NCBI GenBank assembly: GCA_025058835.1
Contig: JANXEI010000001.1
Span: 190,561-254,560, forward strand
Origin: Acidilobaceae archaeon
Lineage (GTDB): Archaea; Thermoproteota; Thermoprotei_A; Sulfolobales; Acidilobaceae
Length of the DNA stretch: 64,000 bases
Reading direction: 5' to 3'
Below the pieces are notes generated by a model. It did not search any database. It had not been told where the DNA came from and saw only the letters and a list, made by a program, of their open reading frames with translations. A program made the translations under genes and the position numbers. The stretch's first letter is position 1; every line of letters begins with the position of its first letter. Below, piece after piece: positions 7,986-15,789 of the stretch.

Positions 7986-9074
7986 CTAGGCCACAAACTT
8001 CCTGATCAGGGCATAGTAGGCCGCAACGGTGAAGACTACTAGCGAAAGGACGAGGAAGAGCAATATGACGACCACTGCTGGGAACACATCGCCTATGTTT
8101 ATGTAGTAGTTGAAGTACTCCTCGATCCTCTTGCCTCCAGAGTCAAGCACCACCATATATGGGTATCGGGAGCCAGAGTTTACGATCTCGCCCGCTACTG
8201 CCACGAAGATTGCCAGGAAACCGCCGTACTTTGCATATGGGTTAATGACGCCCTTCTTTGCGTCAGAATATATCTTCGTTCCGATCCAGAGGAGAGCAAG
8301 GGCAGAGATCACCTTGACGGCAAAGGCAGGCGTGAAGAGGCCGCCGCTCCCCTGCAGCAGCTGATCTACCCTCACTAGAGCGTTGAAGACGTAGGGGGCT
8401 TCGAAGTGGAGCTGGAGCAGATACAGAGGCCCTATGACGAACTGGAGCATTAGCGGAATGAAGGCATAGGGAGCAGCTATCTTCACTCCCTTTGCATCCC
8501 CATCTAACGCCATGATAGAGACCACCATGAAGCCGCCCACAGATATGACGGCAAGCACGGTGTGGAGGTAGAGGTTCCAGTATAGGCTGCTGAAGTATGC
8601 ATCAAAGGCCCCGAAAGGCCTGTTGTCTAGGAAAGAGCCTATCGCCGTGGGGACAGTTATGTCGCTCATGAGGGCCCTGAAGCCCAGAGGTATCATGAAG
8701 CCAGAGAGGGCCATCACGAAGCCAAGGATGCTGTGGCGGAAAGGATCGATCCTACCCCAGGTGTACCAGAAGGCTGCGATTGCTGGGATCCTGATCATGA
8801 TACCTATGAGGGCTATGACGATGGGGGTAAAGAGAACGTTAGCAAACATGGCGAACAGACCGGTGAAGAAGCCCGCCATCACCACTGTTATGACGGTTCC
8901 CCAAACTCCGGAGAAGAGCTCTGTAACGGCCAGCAGCCTGAAGGCCCTCCTCGCAAAGGTCTCCAGGTAGATGTCGTTGTTCTTGTAGGCAAGGTATCTG
9001 TATATGGCTGTTATGAGCCCAGTCCCCAGAGTTACTGAGACCAGGCCTACATGAACTATGAGGCTGATGCCCAT
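7986..9074 (-). CDS. Cytochrome bd oxidase second subunit, CydA'-type
   Basis: A 362-residue polytopic protein. Its first helix (residues 3-24, with H8 followed by VSVTLG) aligns with the first helix of the neighbouring CydA (H19 and VSITLG), so the two are paralogues; this is not a canonical CydB. H171 in LYLHTVLA sits where the second heme-ligand histidine of CydA falls. It lacks the GRxPW motif and the long quinol-binding loop. CydA paired with a CydA-derived subunit is the published CydAA' form of archaeal bd oxidase. The ATG at 9074 is the first possible canonical start; upstream in-frame codons still look protein-like, so the true N-terminus may differ. Cotranscribed after cydA with a 51-base gap. 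Confidence 0.8.
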   Translation of the reverse strand: MGISLIVHVGLVSVTLGTGLITAIYRYLAYKNNDIYLETFARRAFRLLAVTELFSGVWGTVITVVMAGFFTGLFAMFANVLFTPIVIALIGIMIRIPAIAAFWYTWGRIDPFRHSILGFVMALSGFMIPLGFRALMSDITVPTAIGSFLDNRPFGAFDAYFSSLYWNLYLHTVLAVISVGGFMVVSIMALDGDAKGVKIAAPYAFIPLMLQFVIGPLYLLQLHFEAPYVFNALVRVDQLLQGSGGLFTPAFAVKVISALALLWIGTKIYSDAKKGVINPYAKYGGFLAIFVAVAGEIVNSGSRYPYMVVLDSGGKRIEEYFNYYINIGDVFPAVVVILLFLVLSLVVFTVAAYYALIRKFVA

Positions 9075-9125
9075 GATAATGAAGGCGATGGTCTCATAGC
9101 TAGCTATTTTTCATCACCCTCTCTG

Positions 9126-10769
9126 CTATTCTGCCCCGCTCCTTATAGTCTCTATGATCTTCTTCACCGACTCTGATATCTCGTCAGCCCTGCTCGCCAC
9201 GAAGACGAGCGCGGCAACTCCGCTGAGGTTGATGGCTAGGATCAGGAACGCTGCGAAGGCCACGAAGGCCGGGGAGGTGGCGTAATCGACAACGCTTACG
9301 ACCTCCTCAGGGTAGACTAGCCCGTAGACTGTCCAGGGCTTCCTGCCTACTTCCCTCACGTACCAGCCCAGCACAGAGGTGGTTGCAAAGCCAAATGCTA
9401 TCAGGGCTGCAAGGAGCAACACGAGGGACCTCCTGTTCACGAAACTGAACAGCCTGTAGATTATGGACTCGGCAAAGGAGACTATGGGCGAGAGCACTGG
9501 GATCCTCACAAGCATTGCAGCAAGTGCCACCGTGGCGATTACTCCGGTCACAGCGCTCCCTATCTTGAGGTAGTAGGCGTAGTGGACCTTGTCCATCCTC
9601 TCCCTAGCCTTCTCCAGATCCGCTAGGCAGAGGTCCCTCACTTGCGTGTTGAGCACAGCGTCCAGCCTGCCGTCGAGCTGGAGGCCAAGCTTGGAGCCCA
9701 GGTCTCTCAGCATCTTCTCGTCCACGCCCACGCTAAGCGCTACTTCCCTCACGGTCACTTTGTACTCCTCGCACTGCTTTGCATAGTGATCTAGGCCATA
9801 GATCGGGTGGTTCGGATCTCCATAGGCAAGGAGGGCCTTTATGGGGCTGTACTTCGTCTTCTCAGCCCCCTCTATGAGAGCCCACTTTGTGGGGTTATAC
9901 TTTACCACCTGCACGGCCATCTCGTGCCCTACGATGGTAGGCTGGACGAGGGAGAGGGCTAGCAGCGGGACTATGATAGCAGCTAGTAGCTTGATGTAGT
10001 ACGGGTTGCCCGTCGCGTAGTACCGATAGGCCCAGCCGAGGAGCGCTATGGAGGCACCAACTATGATGGCAGCCAACAGGTTGTGAGCTATGGAGACCCA
10101 TGCGTAGGGGCTCTTCAGAATAATGAACGGATCGTTAAGAACAATGCCTATCGTTTCTGCCACTCCTGCACCTTGCAGGATGGCCTGGAGGCTCTCCCCG
10201 CTCGCGAGGGCTATGATCTTCAAGGCCACTAGCTTCTGGGCGTCCATCGCGAGTGGCCCGTACTCTGGCATGTATGGGTAGAGGGCCTTCGCTATGGGCC
10301 CCACGCCCCACGGGGCCTGCTGCCAAGAGTTAACGGCAGTGATCAGTATTCCGGAGAACAGCGCAAAGGCCCAGTAGGCAGCTAGGATGCCAATGCTCTT
10401 CCCGGCGCTGACCCTGCCGAGGGTGACTATGAAGAGGATGAGGAGTGCTACCTCCATGGTAAACGCGATCAGCTCCAGGGCTAGGGGGGCAAGGGCCGTC
10501 GAAGCAACCACCAGGAGGGTGCCAGGCCAAACTGTTAGGAGGCCGAACTCCACAAGGGTACCAGTTATGGCTCCGAGGGCAAAGTTTATGGAGAGAACGA
10601 CGGTGGCTAGCTTGGTCGCCTTCATGTAAGTCTCGTCTCCTGTCTTCATGTAGAGGTATAGGAAGGAGATCATGGCAAGCGGGAGACCTAGTGTGATGGA
10701 GACGAAGACTCCGTGCATGTAGACGCCGAGGGCTGACAGGTTCAAGATGGCTTGCATGGCATCTGCCAC
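9126..10769 (-). CDS. cydA: Cytochrome bd oxidase subunit I (CydA)
   Basis: A 547-residue membrane protein that oxidises quinol and reduces oxygen to water. H19 in the first helix matches the heme ligand, E99 and E106 in ELIAFTMEVALL match the proton-channel glutamates, GHEMAVQVVKYNPTKWA at 281-297 is the quinol-side motif, and GRKPW is at 475-479. The segment expected to supply the methionine ligand of heme b558 reads YYLKIGS near 399-405 and I cannot find an obvious Met there. The GTG start at 10769 follows GAGGTGG. Operon with the CydA'-like gene; no CydB, CydC or CydD is nearby. Confidence 0.88.
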   Translation of the reverse strand: MADAMQAILNLSALGVYMHGVFVSITLGLPLAMISFLYLYMKTGDETYMKATKLATVVLSINFALGAITGTLVEFGLLTVWPGTLLVVASTALAPLALELIAFTMEVALLILFIVTLGRVSAGKSIGILAAYWAFALFSGILITAVNSWQQAPWGVGPIAKALYPYMPEYGPLAMDAQKLVALKIIALASGESLQAILQGAGVAETIGIVLNDPFIILKSPYAWVSIAHNLLAAIIVGASIALLGWAYRYYATGNPYYIKLLAAIIVPLLALSLVQPTIVGHEMAVQVVKYNPTKWALIEGAEKTKYSPIKALLAYGDPNHPIYGLDHYAKQCEEYKVTVREVALSVGVDEKMLRDLGSKLGLQLDGRLDAVLNTQVRDLCLADLEKARERMDKVHYAYYLKIGSAVTGVIATVALAAMLVRIPVLSPIVSFAESIIYRLFSFVNRRSLVLLLAALIAFGFATTSVLGWYVREVGRKPWTVYGLVYPEEVVSVVDYATSPAFVAFAAFLILAINLSGVAALVFVASRADEISESVKKIIETIRSGAE

Positions 10770-10802
10770 CTACACCACCTCAATTCCGAAAGATATTAGG
10801 AA

Positions 10803-10820
10803 GCTAATAAAGTGTTATAC
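10803..10820 (-). promoter_or_regulatory. cydAA' promoter region
   Basis: On the minus strand this AT-rich stretch carries TATAAC and TTATTAG boxes 35-50 bases before the GTG start of cydA, leaving a short leader containing the GAGGTGG site. Exact box not resolved. Confidence 0.4.
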
Positions 10821-10836
10821 TTGTACAAATATATAT

Positions 10837-10844
10837 AAAAAAAA
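10837..10844 (-). terminator. Oligo-T terminator of the peroxiredoxin gene
   Basis: Eight consecutive T on the minus strand, 27 bases after the peroxiredoxin stop and followed by TATATAT. This is the strongest T-tract in the window and suits archaeal termination before the cydA promoter. Confidence 0.6.
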
Positions 10845-10870
10845 GAAACGAGTGGGACAAAAGTGGGAAA

Positions 10871-11572
10871 CTAGTCCAACGGCTTCCTTATGTTGAGGAG
10901 CCTCCTTGCCTCCTCCAGGTCCTCAGGCTTCACGTTCTCATCTATGCACATCCACCAGTCATAGCACTTGAACTTGGCCATCCTCTCCTGCGCCTCAGTC
11001 ACCGTGCTCGGCGGCGGCACTATGACGGCTCCTCCCATGATCTCGTTCTCAGGCCAGTCAGCTGGAATAGACCTCTTCATCTCATCGCTTACCTGGAAGG
11101 CCTTTATCACCCTCAAGATCTCGTTGATGTTCCTCCCGAGCTCCAACGGATAGTACAGGATGGCTCTAATGATCCCCCTCGGGTCCACGATGAAAACTGC
11201 CCTCACGGTCTTCACTCCGCCCTGCATGTGCATCAAGCCGAGGGCCTGGGAAACTTTCCCGGCAGGGTCGGCAATGATGGGGAAAGGTATCTTTATCTTG
11301 AAGGTGCTCTCTATCCACTCCACCCACTTTATGTGGGAATAGCTCTGATCTACGCTCAGCCCTATCAGCTCCGTGTTGAGCTTCTTGAACTCCTCATAGC
11401 GCAGGGCAAAGGAGACGAACTCTGTGGTGCACACTGGCGTGAAGTCGGCAGGGTGGGAGAACAGGACCAACCACCTGCCCTGGTAGTCCTGCGGGAGCCT
11501 CTTGACTCCATGTGTAGTCTCCACGAGTAGATCGGGGAACTCCTCGCCAATGCTCGGGATAGTTATGGGCAC
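10871..11572 (-). CDS. Peroxiredoxin (archaeal Prx6-type thioredoxin peroxidase)
   Basis: A 233-residue peroxidase that reduces hydrogen peroxide and alkyl peroxides. The peroxidatic cysteine is C48 in [12 protein letters not shown]. Two further cysteines, C203 and C209 (KCYDWWMC), occupy the positions of the resolving pair in the Aeropyrum pernix enzyme, which has C50, C207 and C213. Length is normal for this decameric archaeal group. GTG start at 11572. It lies upstream of the cydAA' genes on the same strand, separated by a T8 terminator, so the link with oxygen use is by neighbourhood rather than shared transcript. Confidence 0.94.
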   Translation of the reverse strand: MPITIPSIGEEFPDLLVETTHGVKRLPQDYQGRWLVLFSHPADFTPVCTTEFVSFALRYEEFKKLNTELIGLSVDQSYSHIKWVEWIESTFKIKIPFPIIADPAGKVSQALGLMHMQGGVKTVRAVFIVDPRGIIRAILYYPLELGRNINEILRVIKAFQVSDEMKRSIPADWPENEIMGGAVIVPPPSTVTEAQERMAKFKCYDWWMCIDENVKPEDLEEARRLLNIRKPLD

Positions 11573-11691
11573 GGCGAGACACCGCTCTCAGAGTTCGGAG
11601 AAGGCTAAAACCTTGAGCTATTATGGACCTCTATATTTCGTATATAGTTTGCGAATTTCTAGTTCTTGCCCCGTACCTTCTCGGATGCCGA

Positions 11692-12738
11692 ATGTCGCTG
11701 CTGGAGCTGAGGAGGGTGACCAAGCGTTTCGGAAAGGTTGTGGCCGTAAGCGAGGTGAGCCTCGCCGTAGGGAAGGGGGAGATACTCTCCCTCCTCGGTC
11801 CCAGCGGTTGCGGTAAGTCGACCACCTTGAGGATCATAGCAGGCCTAACGAAGCCCGACTCGGGCTCGGTGATACACGAGGGGAGGGACATCACCGAGCT
11901 CCCGCCGGAGAAGAGGAACTTCGGTATGGTCTTCCAGAACTATGCCCTTTGGCCCCACATGACCGTCTTCGACAACGTTGCTTTCGGTCTCAGGATGAGG
12001 GGATGGGCAAGGCAGGACATAGCCAGGAGGGTGAAGGAAGTTCTTGAGCTGGTGAAGCTCTCAGGGATGGAGAGCAGGTATCCTACCCAGCTCTCTGGGG
12101 GTCAGCAGCAGAGGGTAGCCCTCGCCAGGGCTCTAGCCCCCAGCCCAAGCGTGCTCCTCATGGACGAGCCCTTGAGCAACCTCGACGCAAAGCTGAGGGA
12201 GGAGCTGAGGCACGAGCTGAGGTCCATTCTCAGGTCCCTCAGGATTACAACGATATACGTTACCCACGACCAGGCGGAGGCCATGGCGCTGTCTGATAAG
12301 ATAGCAGTCATGAACGCCGGCAGGATCGTTCAGACTGGGACGCCAGCAGAGATCTACAGGGAACCTGCCGATCCCTTCGTGGCCACCTTCATAGGGGAGA
12401 GCATAGCCGTTCCAGGCTCCCTCCTCAGCGTGAACGGCTCCCTTGGGCTGATTAGGCTCCCCAACGGCGTCCAGCTAAAGGCAAGGATCTCCAAGGCCTC
12501 CCCGCCGTCAAAGGAGGCCCTCCTAGTGCTGAGGCCCGAGGCGGTGAGCCTTGGAGAGGGAGAGAACTCGCTGAAGTGCAGGGTGAGCAGGGAGACCTAC
12601 ATGGGGGAGAGGGTAGAGTATAGGTTGGAATGTGAGGGAGTGGAGCTGAAGCTGAGGAGCCTGGACCCAGTGCTCAGCGTAGGAGAGGAGGCTAGGGTAG
12701 TCATAGATCCCTCGAGGGCTATCATAGTGGGCAGGTGA
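11692..12738 (+). CDS. ABC transporter ATPase (sugar/polyamine/iron-type importer)
   Basis: A 348-residue ATPase with Walker A GPSGCGKST at residues 36-44, Q-loop FQNYALWPH, signature LSGGQQQR, Walker B LLMDEPLSNLD and a C-terminal TOBE-type domain, the layout of MalK, PotA and FbpC. The open frame extends upstream to 11623, but the extra 23 residues are hydrophobic and not family-like, and the region contains a TATATAG box near 11641, so the ATG at 11692 is chosen. The stop overlaps the next gene's GTG (GTGA). The substrate cannot be told from the ATPase. Confidence 0.92.
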   Translation: MSLLELRRVTKRFGKVVAVSEVSLAVGKGEILSLLGPSGCGKSTTLRIIAGLTKPDSGSVIHEGRDITELPPEKRNFGMVFQNYALWPHMTVFDNVAFGLRMRGWARQDIARRVKEVLELVKLSGMESRYPTQLSGGQQQRVALARALAPSPSVLLMDEPLSNLDAKLREELRHELRSILRSLRITTIYVTHDQAEAMALSDKIAVMNAGRIVQTGTPAEIYREPADPFVATFIGESIAVPGSLLSVNGSLGLIRLPNGVQLKARISKASPPSKEALLVLRPEAVSLGEGENSLKCRVSRETYMGERVEYRLECEGVELKLRSLDPVLSVGEEARVVIDPSRAIIVGR

Positions 12739-13556
12739 GGGGCTTGCTGGGCTCCCTGCTAGTGCTCCCAGCCCTGCTGGTCATAGTGCTCCTCTACCTC
12801 TACCCCTTCGGGCTAGCTGTGTGGATCAGCTTCAGCGGCGAGGACGGGTTCACGTTAGAGCACTACCAGAGGGTTTACGAGGTGTATTGGGAGGACGTCA
12901 TCTTTACTTTCTGGACCTCCTTCCTGAGCGCCGTGATCGCAGCGGTCCTGGGCATTCTCATTGCAGCCTACCTCAGGCTAGGCGCTGACGATCCGATAAA
13001 GTCCTTCATAAACCAGCTGTACAGGATCCCCATATTCCTCCCCATGGTAGTCGTAGCCCAGATGATGAGGGGCTTCCTTGCCCCCCACGGCACCCTCAAC
13101 ATGGCCCTCTTCAACCTGGGGCTCTCCCAGCCCATAGAGTTCTTCGACTGGAAGGGGCTGGTGATAGGCTTCGTGTGGAAGCAAGCTCCCTTCATGGCTC
13201 TCATCATCTTAAGCGGCTTTCTGATGGTCAAAGACGAGCACATAGAGGCCGCGAGGGTGGCTGGCGCGAGCGATCTCAGGGTGCTAACCGAGATACTGCT
13301 CCCCATGACTAGGAACACTGTGGCAATAGCGTTCGCCCTAGCCTATGCATCAAACGTCGCTACCTTCACCCTGCCCTACATGCTGATAGGGGGAGCGAAG
13401 CCCACAGCCATCACAGTTGACATAGCCCACAGGGTCACCTTCTTCGGCGACTGGGCTACAGCTAACGCGCTGGGCGTCGTCTCCTTCCTCCTGGTGAGCG
13501 TCTTCGCCGTGTTCTACTTGAGGGAGATGGTGAGGAGGGGTGTATACGAGCGTTAG
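12735..13556 (+). CDS. ABC transporter permease, first subunit
   Basis: A 273-residue permease with about six membrane segments. The cytoplasmic EAA loop that docks the ATPase reads EAARVAGASDLRVLTEILLP, with the conserved glycine. It resembles PotB and the first half of iron/thiamine/phosphonate permeases rather than the MalF type, which has a longer periplasmic loop. The GTG start overlaps the ATPase stop by four bases and the 3' end overlaps the next permease by 17 bases, so ATPase and both permeases form one operon. Confidence 0.88.
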   Translation: MRGLLGSLLVLPALLVIVLLYLYPFGLAVWISFSGEDGFTLEHYQRVYEVYWEDVIFTFWTSFLSAVIAAVLGILIAAYLRLGADDPIKSFINQLYRIPIFLPMVVVAQMMRGFLAPHGTLNMALFNLGLSQPIEFFDWKGLVIGFVWKQAPFMALIILSGFLMVKDEHIEAARVAGASDLRVLTEILLPMTRNTVAIAFALAYASNVATFTLPYMLIGGAKPTAITVDIAHRVTFFGDWATANALGVVSFLLVSVFAVFYLREMVRRGVYER

Positions 13557-14361
13557 GCTTGCTCTGAAGCTGGTCGTAGCAGTCGTGCTCTTCCTCTCGA
13601 TAGTCATGCCGCTGACCACCCTCTTCCTCTGGTCCTTTGCCATAAAGTGGTACTGGCCCAGCCCCATACCGCAGGAGTTGGGGACGGATTACTGGCTGGA
13701 GGCTCTCGGGCTCAGGAGGGGCCTTGCAATAGGCGCTGTTAGCGTGACGACTGCCCTCCGCTATAGCATAATTATTGCCCTCATAACCGTCATCGTAACC
13801 CAGCTCATATCCATCCCGGCCAGCTATGCGCTGGCCAGATACAGCGTGCCCTACAAGCCCCTCCTCCTGTTCCTGTTCTTCATGCCGCAGGTGTTCCCCC
13901 TACAGCCTGTGTACGTTAACCTCATGAGGCTCTTCTACACCTACGATCTAGTCGGCACCATCCCCGGCGTAGTTCTCGCGCACATGATGCCAGCCATGGT
14001 GTTCGCGATCTGGATAAACACTGCGACCTTCAAGGCTATCCCCCCCGAGCTCGAGGAGGCCGCGAGGGCGAGCGGAGCTGGAGCTCTCACCACCCTCCTG
14101 AGGATAACCCTCCCGCTAGCAGTGCCTGGCCTTCTGGCAAGCACAGTCTTCGTGTTCCTCTACTCCTTCGACGAGTTCACTGGCACCTTCTTCATAGGGC
14201 TCCCCTATATCCAGACCCTCCCCATGCTGCTCTACAGCGCAAGCGGTTACAACATGCAGTTCGCCTCTGCCTCAGCCATAGTGCTCCTCATAATAAGCGC
14301 TGCCTTCATGCTCCTCCTCGAGCGCTTCCTCAAGGCTGAGTACCTGGGGAGGATAGGATAA
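13540..14361 (+). CDS. ABC transporter permease, second subunit
   Basis: A 273-residue permease with about six membrane segments and an EAA loop (EEAARASGAGALTTLLRITL). The GTG start at 13540 lies inside the preceding gene. It completes the two-permease heterodimer. No solute-binding lipoprotein follows: the next genes are tRNA-Arg and a convergent riboflavin reductase. The binding protein must be encoded elsewhere or be absent, which prevents a substrate call. PotC-like is the nearest resemblance I can name. Confidence 0.88.
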   Translation: MYTSVRLALKLVVAVVLFLSIVMPLTTLFLWSFAIKWYWPSPIPQELGTDYWLEALGLRRGLAIGAVSVTTALRYSIIIALITVIVTQLISIPASYALARYSVPYKPLLLFLFFMPQVFPLQPVYVNLMRLFYTYDLVGTIPGVVLAHMMPAMVFAIWINTATFKAIPPELEEAARASGAGALTTLLRITLPLAVPGLLASTVFVFLYSFDEFTGTFFIGLPYIQTLPMLLYSASGYNMQFASASAIVLLIISAAFMLLLERFLKAEYLGRIG

Positions 14362-14386
14362 TAACGGCGCGTTGCTCCTCTTTCGA

Positions 14387-14462
14387 GGGCCCGTAGCTCA
14401 GCTAGGACTAGAGCGCCGGCCTTCGGAGCCGGAGGTCCCGGGTTCAAATCCCGGCGGGCCCG
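14387..14462 (+). tRNA. tRNA-Arg (anticodon TCG)
   Basis: A 76-base gene with a perfect seven-base-pair acceptor stem (GGGCCCG with CGGGCCC), D-arm GTAGCTCAGC, anticodon stem CCGGC/GCCGG enclosing CTTCGGA, and T-arm CCGGGTTCAAATCCCGG. Discriminator G; CCA is not encoded. A TATA-like GGATAATAAC near 14355 lies at the right distance upstream, inside the end of the permease gene. The convergent reductase gene reads antisense through most of it. Confidence 0.97.
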
Positions 14463-15105
14463 TCAGCCCTTTCTTGGGCCTCAGCACATGGTAAACGAGG
14501 TGAACCCAACCTGGACATATCTCGCGGAAGCCCTTCAGGGCCAGGCTAACCCTCAGCTCCTCCTCCTCGCAATGCGCAAAAGAGACGCCAGAGCCGAAGA
14601 CGAGGGGGGCAATGGTGACCCTTACCTCGTCGACGAGCCCCTCTGCTAGGAGGGAACAGTTAAGCCTCCCCCCTCCCTCCACCAACAGCCTCCTCACCCC
14701 CATCTCGTACAGGGTCTCCAGGGCCTTCCCCAGATCCAGCCTCTCCTTTCCCCCTTTTATGATCAAGATGCCTGCCTTCCTGTGCTCCGCAAGCCTCTCC
14801 TCCTCCCACTCCAGCGTTACGACGGCACTCTTCCCCGGCACGCTGAAGGCCCTGTGGCTAAGGGGGACCCTTAGCTTCGGGTCCACGATCACGCGGAGGG
14901 GAGAGCTGCCTCGAGCCTTCCTAACGGTGAGGAGGGGGTTGTCTAGCAGGGCTGTGTTCGCCCCCACCATAACCGCGTCGCTGATGCTCCTCATCCTGTG
15001 GAGCTCCCTCATTTCCCCCTCGCAGCCCACCTTGCTGTACCCAGACTTGCTTGCCAGCCTCCCGTCCAGAGTTGCAGCAGAAAATATGGTGACGTAAGGC
15101 CTCAT
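14398..15105 (-). CDS. Riboflavin-pathway reductase (RibD C-terminal / archaeal RIB7 type)
   Basis: A 235-residue NADPH-dependent reductase of the RibD_C family, in archaea reducing the ribosylamino pyrimidinone phosphate intermediate of riboflavin synthesis. The N-terminal SAATLDGRLAS, the GANTALLDNPLLTVR motif and the C-terminal LLVEGGGRLNCSLL with VDEVRVTIAPLVFGSG are all present. No deaminase domain is attached, as usual in archaea. The last 22 or so codons run antisense through tRNA-Arg, giving a GPPGFEPGT-type tail, and stop in the complement of the D-arm. The natural domain ends near residue 212, so the tail is probably a non-functional extension. ATG start at 15105. Confidence 0.88.
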   Translation of the reverse strand: MRPYVTIFSAATLDGRLASKSGYSKVGCEGEMRELHRMRSISDAVMVGANTALLDNPLLTVRKARGSSPLRVIVDPKLRVPLSHRAFSVPGKSAVVTLEWEEERLAEHRKAGILIIKGGKERLDLGKALETLYEMGVRRLLVEGGGRLNCSLLAEGLVDEVRVTIAPLVFGSGVSFAHCEEEELRVSLALKGFREICPGWVHLVYHVLRPKKGLTGPPGFEPGTSGSEGRRSSPS

Positions 15106-15120
15106 GTTTCCTCAACTTCT

Positions 15121-15750
15121 CTAGAGCTCCCTCTCCTCTACTCTGATCTCTCCTCCTAACGTGATTAGCATGTAGTAGCCTTCCTCAAGCGGCCCTGCAT
15201 TCACATAGGTAGTTTTGCCGATGACAAGATGGCCCCTCCTTTCGTGGGCGTGGCCGAAAAGGTGGAGTCGGGGAGAGGCCAACCCCACTAGCCTTTTCAC
15301 CTCCTCAAGTCCTATGTGCTTCCCCCTGTATATCTCGTCGAGAACTCCCTTCGGGGGGTGGTGAGAGACGAGCACATCTATGTTGCCATGCTCCTTTATC
15401 TCCCTCTCAAGCCTTGCCGTAGCGGTGGGGATGTCCACTCCGCCTAGTCCTCCCACCAGCAGTCCCTCAAAGTTCGCGACTCGGCCGTCGAGCAGGAAGC
15501 CCAAGGCCTTCAGTTTCCTGTAAACGGCAGGCCCGTCCATGTTGCCCGTCACCGCAAGGACGGGGGCTCTCGCGCGCGTGAGGGCCTCTGCCGTGTCTAC
15601 GCACTCAAAGTCCCCGCTGGCCACCACTATTTCATAGCTCTCCTTTTCTAAGACCTCTATCAGGTTGTCCGTCATGCAGTGAACGTCAGACACGTGGAGT
15701 ATCCTCAGGGACCCCCTCTTCGGCGGAGAGAGCTCCGCGGTGAGGCTCAT
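15121..15750 (-). CDS. Small metallophosphoesterase
   Basis: A calcineurin-like phosphoesterase of about 209 residues with the dimetal motifs in order: DVH, SGDFE, TGNMDG, SHHPPKG and GHAHERRG. Compact archaeal members of this group include phosphodiesterases with broad substrate use in vitro; the physiological substrate is unknown. The ATG at 15750 is preferred over TTG at 15762 because a TTTTAA box about 30 bases upstream would place the transcript start close to it. It lies 15 bases upstream of the riboflavin reductase on the same strand and may share its message. Confidence 0.85.
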   Translation of the reverse strand: MSLTAELSPPKRGSLRILHVSDVHCMTDNLIEVLEKESYEIVVASGDFECVDTAEALTRARAPVLAVTGNMDGPAVYRKLKALGFLLDGRVANFEGLLVGGLGGVDIPTATARLEREIKEHGNIDVLVSHHPPKGVLDEIYRGKHIGLEEVKRLVGLASPRLHLFGHAHERRGHLVIGKTTYVNAGPLEEGYYMLITLGGEIRVEEREL

Positions 15751-15789
15751 GAAGAACCCCAAAGAAGAGGTGATGCTGAGTTAAAATAG

